A DNA stretch of 5,726 bases from Clostridiales bacterium UBA1390 (GCA_002305315.1 DBQQ01000020.1:1-5726); one strand, 5' to 3'. Counted from the first letter of the stretch, positions 1 through 5,221 are shown. Numbers and translations: made by a program. Notes: generated from the letters alone by a model not told the origin.

Positions 1-301
1 TTTGAGAGATATACCCAAGTTAATGGATGATTCCACCAGCGCGGTAGATACGGCAACGGATGCCCGGATCCGGGAGTCTTTCGCGAAGAAGATTCCGGGT
101 ACGACGAAACTGATCATCGCGCAGCGAATCTCCAGTGTACAGAATGCGGACCGGATTCTGGTTCTGGATGAGGGGCGCATCAGCGGATTCGGCACCCATG
201 AACAGTTGCTTCAAAATAACGAAATCTATCGAGATATCTACGAGACGCAGACACAGGGCGGCGGCGACTTTGATCAGCAGGAAGGAAAGGAGGATGCGTG
301 A
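1..301 (+). CDS. ABC transporter half-subunit, degenerate-site partner (3' end only)
   Basis: This is the C-terminal part of an ABC exporter ATP-binding domain; the gene starts before the window and base 1 belongs to an earlier codon. Visible are the end of Walker B with the D-loop (DDSTSAVDT), the H-loop region (IIAQRISSV) and the usual tail (GTHEQLL), followed by an acidic, Gln-rich end. The catalytic Glu after Walker B is Asp and the H-loop His is Gln. In heterodimeric exporters such as BmrCD and TM287/288 this marks the subunit carrying the non-hydrolysing site. It overlaps the next gene by one base (TGATG), so the two are translationally coupled and should form one transporter in the cytoplasmic membrane. 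The substrate cannot be read from this. Just before DDSTS, the Walker B strand reads PKLMDD, about two residues shorter than the usual PKILILDD; this lies within 30 bases of the window edge. Confidence 0.93.
   Translation, partial: LRDIPKLMDDSTSAVDTATDARIRESFAKKIPGTTKLIIAQRISSVQNADRILVLDEGRISGFGTHEQLLQNNEIYRDIYETQTQGGGDFDQQEGKEDA
286..293 (+). promoter_or_regulatory. Ribosome binding site deciding the start of the second ABC subunit
   Basis: AAAGGAGG lies 7 nt before ATG 301. It favours ATG 301 over the in-frame GTG at 298, which would leave a spacing of only 4 nt. It sits inside the last codons of the upstream subunit, as expected for coupled translation. Confidence 0.8.
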
Positions 302-2178
302 TGGCACAGAAAGGGTTACGAAAAAATAAAGGCACCATTCTTCGGGTCCTCAAGTATATGGTGAAGGGGTATCCTATTTCTTTTATCGTTGTGATTCTCT
401 GTATTATTGGATCTGCACTGGCGACGGTACAGGGAACTCTGTTTGCGCAGAGTCTGATTGATGACTATATTGTACCGCTGACACAGGTGACGAATCCGGA
501 TTTTACGCCCCTTGCCTGGGCATTGGCACGTATGGTCTTAATCTACGGCATCGGTATTGTGTGTGCCTACGCGTATAACCGAATCATGGTCAATATCAGC
601 CAGGGGACGATGCGCAATCTGCGTGTACAGCTGTTCACGCAGATGGAATCGCTGCCGATTCGGTATTTTGATACCCATGCGCACGGCGACATCATGTCGG
701 TGTACACGAACGATGTGGATACACTGCGTCAGCTCATCAGTCAGAGCATACCGCAGACGATTCACTCTTCCGTGTCACTGGTGACAACCTTTGTGACCAT
801 GGTACTTCTGGATATTCCGTTGACGATTGTCACGGTTCTGATGGTTCTGGTGATGCTCTATGTGGCCGGCAAGCTGGGCGGTAAGTCCAGGTCTTATTTC
901 CTGAAGCAGCAGAAGGCATTGGGAAAGGTCAATGGCTATATCGAGGAGATGATGGAAGGACAGAAGGTGGTGAAGGTCTTCTGTCACGAGGAAAAGAGCC
1001 TGGAGCAGTTCCGGTTCCTGAACGAGGATCTGCGGCAGAGTGCATATAACGCGAATAAGTTCGCGAATATCCTGATGCCTGTCAACGGCAACCTGGGGAA
1101 TATCAGCTATGTCCTGTGTGCTGTCATCGGTGCGATCATGGCGTTGGGCGGTTATTCCGGGCTGACATTGGGTACACTGGTTTCTTTCATGTCTCTGAAT
1201 AAGAACTTCACACAGCCTGTGACACAGATCAGCCAACAGCTCAACAGCATCGCCATGGCGATGGCGGGCGCAGAGCGTATCTTCAACATGATGGACGAGG
1301 AATCTGAGGAAGATCATGGCTATGTGGAACTGGTGAATGCGAAGGTGATGCCCGATGGTACGCTGACGGAGACACCGGAGCGTACCGGAGTATGGGCATG
1401 GCGCCATCCGCATCAGGCGGACGGGACAGTCACCTACGTGAAACAGGAAGGCGATGTGGTCTTCGAGGATGTGACTTTCGGCTATAATCCGGATAAGACG
1501 ATTCTCTATGATATCAATCTATATGCGAAGCCCGGGCAGAAGATTGCATTTGTTGGCAGTACGGGCGCGGGTAAGACGACGATTACGAATCTGATCAATC
1601 GTTTTTATGATATTCAGGACGGTAAGATTCGTTATGACAACATCAATATCCAGAAGATTAAGAAGAAGGATCTGCGCCGTTCTCTGGGCATGGTACTGCA
1701 GGATACACATCTGTTTACCGGTACAGTCATGGATAATATCCGCTATGGTCGGTTGGACGCTACGGATGAGGAGTGCATACAGGCCGCCAAGCTGGCCAAT
1801 GCCGATGGGTTTATCCGCAGACTGCCAGATGGGTATCAGACGATGCTGACAGGAGATGGCGCGAACCTGAGCCAGGGACAGCGGCAGCTTTTGTCCATTG
1901 CCAGAGCCGCGGTGGCGGACCCGCCTGCGCTGATTCTGGACGAGGCCACATCCTCGATTGATACCCGTACCGAGACGCTGGTGCAGGATGGTATGGACCG
2001 TCTGATGAAGGGACGAACCACTTTCGTGATCGCCCATAGGCTTTCGACAGTCCGAAATGCCGATTGTATCATGGTATTGGAGCAGGGACATATCATCGAG
2101 AGAGGAACCCACGATCAGCTGATCGAACAGAAAGGCAAATACTATCAGCTGTATACGGGCAATCAGATTGGAGAATAA
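301..2178 (+). CDS. ABC exporter half-transporter, catalytically canonical subunit of a heterodimer
   Basis: This is a complete type IV ABC exporter subunit of 625 aa: membrane domain first (about residues 15-325, six hydrophobic helices), then the nucleotide-binding domain (about 385-620). Visible motifs are the A-loop Tyr395, Walker A GSTGAGKTT (419-427), Q-loop Gln467, signature LSQGQ (523-527), Walker B ending in D547-E548, the D-loop SSID, and H-loop His579. The catalytic Glu and His are intact, while the signature has Gln for the usual Gly. That variant is expected in the subunit whose signature faces the partner's degenerate site. About 50 residues (335-384, acidic then WAWRHPH) lie between the membrane domain and the NBD, longer than in classical MsbA-like proteins. 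Together with the upstream subunit it should make an ATP-driven exporter for drugs, lipids or peptides; the sequence does not say which. A strong terminator follows 13 nt after the stop. Confidence 0.96.
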   Translation: MAQKGLRKNKGTILRVLKYMVKGYPISFIVVILCIIGSALATVQGTLFAQSLIDDYIVPLTQVTNPDFTPLAWALARMVLIYGIGIVCAYAYNRIMVNISQGTMRNLRVQLFTQMESLPIRYFDTHAHGDIMSVYTNDVDTLRQLISQSIPQTIHSSVSLVTTFVTMVLLDIPLTIVTVLMVLVMLYVAGKLGGKSRSYFLKQQKALGKVNGYIEEMMEGQKVVKVFCHEEKSLEQFRFLNEDLRQSAYNANKFANILMPVNGNLGNISYVLCAVIGAIMALGGYSGLTLGTLVSFMSLNKNFTQPVTQISQQLNSIAMAMAGAERIFNMMDEESEEDHGYVELVNAKVMPDGTLTETPERTGVWAWRHPHQADGTVTYVKQEGDVVFEDVTFGYNPDKTILYDINLYAKPGQKIAFVGSTGAGKTTITNLINRFYDIQDGKIRYDNINIQKIKKKDLRRSLGMVLQDTHLFTGTVMDNIRYGRLDATDEECIQAAKLANADGFIRRLPDGYQTMLTGDGANLSQGQRQLLSIARAAVADPPALILDEATSSIDTRTETLVQDGMDRLMKGRTTFVIAHRLSTVRNADCIMVLEQGHIIERGTHDQLIEQKGKYYQLYTGNQIGE

Positions 2179-2191
2179 GAAAATACAGGCG

Positions 2192-2238
2192 AAAACCGCT
2201 TTTCGACGGGCAATCAGACCGTCGAGAAGCGGTTTTTT
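2192..2238 (+). terminator. Rho-independent terminator of the ABC exporter operon
   Basis: An 18-bp stem (arms 2192-2209 and 2219-2236, one G-T wobble) with a 9-nt loop is followed by a T tract (2233-2238). The 5' arm begins with AAAA, so the hairpin could also work on a transcript from the opposite strand. The loop repeats 13 bases (ACGGGCAATCAGA) also found at the very end of the exporter gene (2155-2167 and 2206-2218). Confidence 0.95.
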
Positions 2239-2268
2239 GGATTGTTCACAAAATATTTACAAATAACA

Positions 2269-2294
2269 TGTCCCTATAGAGCTCGCTCAGGGAA
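2269..2294 (+). promoter_or_regulatory. Dyad box, copy 1, upstream of the sigma factor gene
   Basis: The box has a TGTCCC block (2269-2274) and a CGCTCAGGGAA block (2284-2294) with start points 15 nt apart. The same two blocks with the same offset recur at 4303-4328 in front of another transcription unit. Outer arms TCCCT/AGGGA and inner arms GAGC/GCTC make it an imperfect inverted repeat with an ATA bulge on the left. It runs straight into the AT repeat. Reading it as an operator, activator site or alternative-sigma promoter element is inference. Confidence 0.5.
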
Positions 2295-2318
2295 TATATA
2301 TATATATATATATATATA
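2294..2318 (+). repeat. AT dinucleotide repeat, 25 nt
   Basis: This is an uninterrupted alternating A/T tract of twelve and a half units between the dyad box and the sigma gene. Pure dinucleotide runs this long are uncommon in bacterial chromosomes and are prone to slipped-strand changes. The tract is self-complementary and easily melted. It takes the place of the TATACTATAG segment that follows the box in copy 2. Confidence 0.97.
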
Positions 2319-2341
2319 GGTTGCATATTCTCGTTGTAATC

Positions 2342-2370
2342 TTGACAAAGTGGATATCGTCATGTAAGAT
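2342..2370 (+). promoter_or_regulatory. Housekeeping sigma-A promoter for the sigma-factor operon
   Basis: A perfect -35 TTGACA (2342-2347) is separated by a 17-nt spacer from -10 TAAGAT (2365-2370). Transcription should begin near 2376-2378, giving a leader of about 43 nt before GTG 2420. This would provide a basal supply of the sigma factor independent of the upstream dyad box. Confidence 0.8.
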
Positions 2371-2406
2371 GGAGATAAGTATGAGAGAACCATAGAACGT
2401 GTATGT

Positions 2407-2412
2407 GAGGAG
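2407..2412 (+). promoter_or_regulatory. Ribosome binding site selecting GTG 2420
   Basis: GAGGAG sits 7 nt before the in-frame GTG at 2420. The earlier in-frame GTGs at 2399 and 2405 have no comparable site. The ATG at 2381, also in this frame, is cut off by TAG at 2393. Confidence 0.65.
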
Positions 2413-2419
2413 CGGTAGA

Positions 2420-2944
2420 GTGAGGGCAGCCGATGAATTCAAGAAGAAACATCAATTGTATATACGATATGCTTATGCCAATCTGAAAGACAGTGATGAT
2501 GCGGAGGTCATCGTACAGGATGCCTATGTGCTTGCTTTGGAGAAAGAGATCGACATTTTCAGCGAAGAGGGGCGGCGTTGGCTCTGGAAGACGCTGAAAT
2601 ATCTGGTACTGAAGAAGAATCGGAAAAAAAGAAACGAGCAGGAAGCAACGGAGCGGTATACGCAGGAAGAGACAGGAGTTTCCGTGGAAGAGTATGTGAC
2701 CGAAGAAAAGATGGCAGTCTGGGATGCGGGAATGGATGAAAACATGGATATGCTGTATCCGGGCTTATCAGAGGATAAGAATTTTCAGATTGTCAAGAAA
2801 GTGTACATAGATGGTTATTCGATCATGGATTGTGCCAAAGAGTGGGATTGTACCTACGAGGCCGCTAAGAAACGAGTTGCCAGGGCCAGGCAGGCTGTAC
2901 GGGAGCGGATAGAGAAGGAACGGAAAAGGGAGGAGGATTCGTAG
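2420..2944 (+). CDS. ECF-like sigma-70 family RNA polymerase sigma factor
   Basis: This 174-aa protein has the two-domain layout of an extracytoplasmic-function sigma factor. Residues 5-72 resemble region 2 (SDDAEVIVQDAYVLALE, then the WLWKTLKYLVLKKNRKKR segment that would contact the -10 element). An acidic linker (75-115) follows, and residues 121-165 resemble region 4, with a helix-turn-helix (YIDGYSIMDCAKEW, then EAAKKRVARARQAV) for the -35. The C-terminus is a charged tail. It should direct core RNA polymerase to a small regulon. The start is chosen at GTG 2420 from the spacing of GAGGAG; starts at 2399 or 2405 would add five or seven residues. The next gene's start codon lies 1 nt after this stop and its ribosome binding site is inside this gene, as is usual for a sigma/anti-sigma pair. 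Divergence in region 2 keeps the subgroup uncertain. Confidence 0.88.
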   Translation: MRAADEFKKKHQLYIRYAYANLKDSDDAEVIVQDAYVLALEKEIDIFSEEGRRWLWKTLKYLVLKKNRKKRNEQEATERYTQEETGVSVEEYVTEEKMAVWDAGMDENMDMLYPGLSEDKNFQIVKKVYIDGYSIMDCAKEWDCTYEAAKKRVARARQAVRERIEKERKREEDS

Positions 2945-2945
2945 C

Positions 2946-2996
2946 ATGGCGCATGATATCCGATACGAGGATATGACGGTGGCAGAACTGGAATAG
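2946..2996 (+). other. Severed 5' end of the DUF4367-type gene, ending in an in-frame TAG
   Basis: ATG 2946 has a strong ribosome binding site (GGGAGGAGG, 2928-2936, spacing 9) and opens 16 codons (MAHDIRYEDMTVAELE) that stop at TAG 2994-2996. The same frame continues straight into the membrane protein that follows. The joint (VAELE-stop-ILWRDD) reads as one helical N-terminus in which a K, E or Q codon has become TAG by a single substitution. The best translation signals for the membrane protein are therefore attached to a 16-residue stub. Confidence 0.8.
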
Positions 2997-2999
2997 ATC

Positions 3000-3737
3000 T
3001 TGTGGAGAGACGATCCGCATACCGATGCAGAAGGCCTCACCGAAGAGGAGGCGGAACTTATCCTACGATGGATTGAGCAGAAGGATCCGAACTACTTCGC
3101 CGGTCTGCCAACTCCGGAGGAGGCCTGGCAGCACCTGGAGCAGAGGGTGAGGCATCTCGATTCTGCAAGAAAGAGACGGAATAGAGCGTTTCTACGAAGA
3201 AGGCGGCATGGTGTGGGGCTTCTCGTGGCGCTCCTGGCGGCGCTTCTCGTAGGCGCGCTACTGACCTGTTATGCCAGTGGAATTGACCCGGTGAAAAAGG
3301 TGGCGGAGTGGACGGATGAGGCGTTCCAGTTGAAGGCGGAGGAGTCCACGATATACATGGGACGATGGGGAGACATGACGGATGAGGAGGCGTGGGATCT
3401 TCTGATGCCCACATGGCTTCCTGAGGGATATAAAAGGTCCGAGCCGAAGATCAACCGCAATGAGGCTTTCGTCTCTTATTACGTGGAATACTGGAATTCT
3501 GAGGAGGAATTGCTGTCTATCGTGATCAGAAGAGATATTGTAGATGGTATTCGAGTATATGAGAAAGACGAGCGCCCGGTCGAGGAGTATGTGTACGAGG
3601 AGATCACGCATTATATCATGCACAATCTTGATAGAATTACAGCAGTGTGGATCTATGAGGACTACGAGTGCAGTATTTCCGGTCCAGTCACTCAGGAGGA
3701 GATGAAACAAATCCTCCGTTCGGTTTATGAAAAATGA
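3000..3737 (+). CDS. Single-pass membrane protein with DUF4367-like domain, probable anti-sigma factor or sensor (5' end interrupted)
   Basis: The open frame gives 245 aa if it begins at TTG 3000, which lies 3 nt after the TAG at 2994 and has no ribosome binding site of its own, so expression would need reinitiation or readthrough. The cytoplasmic N-terminus (1-56) is acidic and helical (TEEEAELILRWIEQKD). A basic cluster (57-69) precedes one transmembrane helix (about 71-92), which puts the C-terminus outside. Residues about 136-243 resemble DUF4367: LMPTWLPEGYK near the start, an alternating beta-rich core, and an ending of the form ISGPVTQEEMKQILRSVYEK. Proteins of this build encoded directly after a sigma factor usually act as its membrane partner, binding it through the N-terminal region and sensing outside. 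That role is inferred from context. The gene may be a recent pseudogene, may be slightly shortened but functional, or the TAG may be a sequencing error. The stop overlaps the ribosome binding region of the next gene. Confidence 0.78.
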   Translation: MWRDDPHTDAEGLTEEEAELILRWIEQKDPNYFAGLPTPEEAWQHLEQRVRHLDSARKRRNRAFLRRRRHGVGLLVALLAALLVGALLTCYASGIDPVKKVAEWTDEAFQLKAEESTIYMGRWGDMTDEEAWDLLMPTWLPEGYKRSEPKINRNEAFVSYYVEYWNSEEELLSIVIRRDIVDGIRVYEKDERPVEEYVYEEITHYIMHNLDRITAVWIYEDYECSISGPVTQEEMKQILRSVYEK

Positions 3738-3750
3738 AAGGAGAATTCGG

Positions 3751-4191
3751 ATGAAACGAAAAGGTACGGCGATGGTATTGTGTTTGGTATTGCTGGCAGC
3801 GATGTTGCCGATACAGGTCCAGGCGGAAGAAAGGGCGCAGATCGCCCGGTCGAGCGACTTTATTGATGACTACAATATCAACTTTTATAGTGTTGGCGGG
3901 GGAAAGGTTCGTATCGCTTTTGAGGTGTATGCTACTTCTGTGATGGACGATGTGGGAGCAACGCGGATTTTATTATACGGCGGGCCTTCGGCAGATCAAC
4001 TGTTACCTGTAGAAACGTTCTACGAATCCACGAGTCCGAATATGATTGCGTCCAATACGTCGAGTCACAGTTCTTCTGTGACATTTACAGGTCAGTCTGG
4101 ATATTACTATCAGGCGCTTGTCTATGTGAGAGCGACAAAAGATGGCGTATGGGATTCCCGCAATACATGGACAAGCATCATTCGAGCATAA
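3751..4191 (+). CDS. Small secreted protein, third gene of the sigma operon
   Basis: This 146-aa protein has a clear Sec signal peptide: MKRK, a hydrophobic core (residues 7-19), and a cleavage site after VQA at residue 25. The mature part of about 121 aa has no cysteine and alternates like a beta sandwich, with segments DDYNINFYSVGGGKVRIAF and VMDDVGATRILLY and a Ser/Thr-rich C-terminal half ending in TWTSIIRA. The G-G-G-K-V then M-D-x-V-G-A pattern recalls a family of small exported Clostridia proteins of unknown function; this is from memory and not verified. The start is ATG 3751, with AAAGGAG 7 nt upstream; an earlier in-frame ATG at 3727 would spoil the signal peptide and has no site. 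It lies 13 nt after the membrane protein and is followed by a terminator, so it looks like a direct output of the sigma operon. Confidence 0.85.
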   Translation: MKRKGTAMVLCLVLLAAMLPIQVQAEERAQIARSSDFIDDYNINFYSVGGGKVRIAFEVYATSVMDDVGATRILLYGGPSADQLLPVETFYESTSPNMIASNTSSHSSSVTFTGQSGYYYQALVYVRATKDGVWDSRNTWTSIIRA

Positions 4192-4195
4192 GGAG

Positions 4196-4218
4196 AGGGG
4201 CATGGCATGCCCCTTTTT
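4196..4218 (+). terminator. Rho-independent terminator of the sigma operon
   Basis: The 7-bp stem AGGGGCA/TGCCCCT (4196-4202 and 4208-4214) with a 5-nt loop is followed by TTTTT. It begins 5 nt after the stop codon of the secreted-protein gene. Confidence 0.88.
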
Positions 4219-4302
4219 GATTGGGAAATTGCATAAAAATGGAGAGGCGAAGTTGTGCAATGTGGCAAAACGAAAAAAAAGATGAATTTTTTGGGGAAAC
4301 TC

Positions 4303-4336
4303 TGTCCCGAAATGAGCCGCTCAGGGAACTTATACT
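4303..4336 (+). promoter_or_regulatory. Dyad box, copy 2, with TATACT -10-like element
   Basis: TGTCCC (4303-4308) and CGCTCAGGGAA (4318-4328) match copy 1 at 2269-2294 exactly in both blocks and in their offset. The inner arms are TGAGC/GCTCA around a single C, the outer arms TCCC/GGGA, with a GAAA bulge on the left. TATACT (4331-4336) matches a sigma-A -10 at five of six bases. No -35 consensus lies 16-18 nt upstream (that position reads CGAAAT, inside the box), which would fit an activated or alternative-sigma promoter. This is inference from pattern only. Confidence 0.5.
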
Positions 4337-4353
4337 ATAGAGGGGAAAATGAT

Positions 4354-4387
4354 CCTTGTACAAGGAGGCATTCGTATGAGATCGTGA
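4354..4387 (+). other. Strong ribosome binding site followed by a three-codon ORF
   Basis: AAGGAGG (4362-4368) is placed 7 nt before ATG 4376, yet the frame is ATG-AGA-TCG-TGA (M-R-S). The site overlaps the perfect palindrome CCTTGTACAAGG (4354-4365), which could partly mask it. Either this is a leader minigene or it is the start of a small gene that has since decayed. Two bases after the TGA another ATG (4389) opens 29 codons in a different frame. Confidence 0.35.
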
Positions 4388-4522
4388 TATGCGGATGCAG
4401 AATTGGGCAGAGTCATCCGGAGATTCTGCCAGAATGGGAGGTATCGACCCATGGGCTAAGGAGTTAGACGCCTGGTGATAACAGAGGGAGAGAAGGGGAA
4501 AAATATAGAGGAGGGACTTGAC

Positions 4523-4912
4523 ATGAGAAAATCAAGAAGACTTTTTATCATGGCCCTAGCGGTTATGATGCTGGTGACGGCAACGGGAGCAGTCCACGCA
4601 CAGACAAGAGCCGCCACGGATCCTCTGACAGGATATACCTCATTGGGGTATTATAACGCGAACATGACTCTCAATGAGTATGATCTGCAGGCATGGATAG
4701 GGACAGCCCCCTATGTTTCCAGCGAAGAGATGTACACGAGTATGACGGTGTACTATGCACTGGATGCGGATAAGATCTTCAGCGCGTCGAGAAGCGGCTA
4801 TGGATCCTGTCGCTATACGAACACAACACGGATTATTGAGGCCAGGACATATTACAAGGTGGATGGTGTGGCCATTGGGTATCTGTGGTTGTCCATTCCG
4901 AGTTACTTATAA
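4523..4912 (+). CDS. Small secreted protein of unknown function
   Basis: This 129-aa protein has a typical Sec signal peptide: MRKSRR, a hydrophobic core (residues 7-21), and likely cleavage after VHA at residue 26. The mature protein of about 103 aa is rich in Tyr, Thr and Ser and looks all-beta. Recognisable points are YY (43-44), YTSMTVYY (71-78), GYGSC (92-96, the only mature cysteine), and YYKVDG (110-115) before the C-terminal strand GYLWLSIPSYL. I do not recognise the family. The start is ATG 4523, because AGAGGAGGG (4507-4515) lies 7 nt upstream; the in-frame GTG at 4475 would add 16 hydrophilic residues before the signal peptide. A 5'-truncated relative follows 33 nt after the stop in the same frame, and a lipoprotein gene comes next with no terminator between. 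Control by the dyad box at 4303 is likely but inferred. Confidence 0.8.
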   Translation: MRKSRRLFIMALAVMMLVTATGAVHAQTRAATDPLTGYTSLGYYNANMTLNEYDLQAWIGTAPYVSSEEMYTSMTVYYALDADKIFSASRSGYGSCRYTNTTRIIEARTYYKVDGVAIGYLWLSIPSYL

Positions 4913-4945
4913 GCAGCTAGGGTAAACGTTGTCAAGGGGAGATGA

Positions 4946-5221
4946 GGGTCTACGTACTACGTAGGCTATCTGCGGGCAAGCTTCAAGGAGTTCACAAGCT
5001 CCTTCTCCGCGCAAACAGGAGATTCCACGAATGATGTGTATACGTTGATGAATGGAACAGGAACGTATACAGCATTCAACAAAGATGAGACATTGCAAAT
5101 CTTCGCCTATGGATGGAACTCCTGCTTCTTTAAGAAGCTCTGCAATGGAAGCGCGAAGAGTGCAAATTGCCATTATTATATTGACTCAGGAGAAGTAAAA
5201 TATACTTCTATTTATGTATAA
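4946..5221 (+). pseudogene. 5'-truncated remnant of a second small secreted protein related to the preceding gene
   Basis: The frame is open for 91 residues after TGA 4943 but has no start codon with a ribosome binding site and no signal peptide. The first usable codon is GTG 5036, which would leave only the last 61 residues. It resembles the mature part of the preceding 129-aa protein in order and spacing: an opening YY (4-5 versus 43-44), Y-T-x-M (32-35, YTLM, versus YTSM), GWNSC (56-60) versus GYGSC, and YYIDSG (77-82) versus YYKVDG, each followed by a short final strand. About the first 40 residues, including the export signal, are missing. The remnant is in the same frame as the upstream gene, separated from it by TAA 4910 and TGA 4943. 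The simplest reading is a diverged tandem copy whose 5' end was deleted. The relationship is judged by eye. Confidence 0.6.
4950..4964. repeat. Perfect 15-nt odd-centred palindrome
   Basis: CTACGTA-C-TACGTAG lies right at the 5' edge of the truncated gene. It also reads as a tandem of TACGTAC/TACGTAG. Its position at the deletion edge suggests a rearrangement scar, but a protein-binding site or chance is possible. Confidence 0.5.

Larger units (their letters stand above)
4219..4522 (+). other. Gene-poor leader before the second secreted-protein gene
   Basis: This stretch of about 300 nt carries no convincing long gene. It holds an A8 run (4273-4280), the second dyad box (4303-4328), a TATACT -10-like element (4331-4336), a 12-bp palindrome overlapping a strong ribosome binding site (4354-4368), a three-codon ORF (4376-4387), a 29-codon ORF without a ribosome binding site (4389-4478), and a 7-bp inverted repeat GCAGAAT/ATTCTGC (4397-4403 and 4423-4429). 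If transcription starts near 4342, the untranslated leader of the next gene is about 180 nt, long enough for post-transcriptional control. Confidence 0.6.

Noticed and set aside
775..1413. Long minus-strand frame opposite the exporter gene
   Set aside because: It is antisense to a strongly supported ABC subunit, is rich in His, Gln and Arg as expected from the mirror of its codons, and has no recognisable domain.
1519..2112. Second long minus-strand frame opposite the ATP-binding domain
   Set aside because: It overlaps all ABC motifs of the real gene and shows no independent signal.
2254..2280. TTTACA followed by TATAGA as an alternative promoter before the sigma gene
   Set aside because: The gap of 13 nt is too short, and the TTGACA-17-TAAGAT pair downstream is far better.
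3258..3710. Minus-strand frame opposite the DUF4367-type gene
   Set aside because: It is a shadow of the real gene; there is no ribosome binding site or domain.
4255..4467. 70-codon frame beginning at GTG 4255 in the leader
   Set aside because: It has no good ribosome binding site, runs through the dyad box and the -10-like element, and its product has no domain, signal peptide or plausible composition.
4985..5004. AAGGAG/CTCCTT stem-loop in the remnant
   Set aside because: It resembles a masked ribosome binding site, but no start codon follows at a usable distance.
4942..5034. 30-codon frame at ATG 4942 in another reading frame over the remnant
   Set aside because: The purine run AAGGGGAG directly abuts the ATG, which is too close, and the product is short and featureless.
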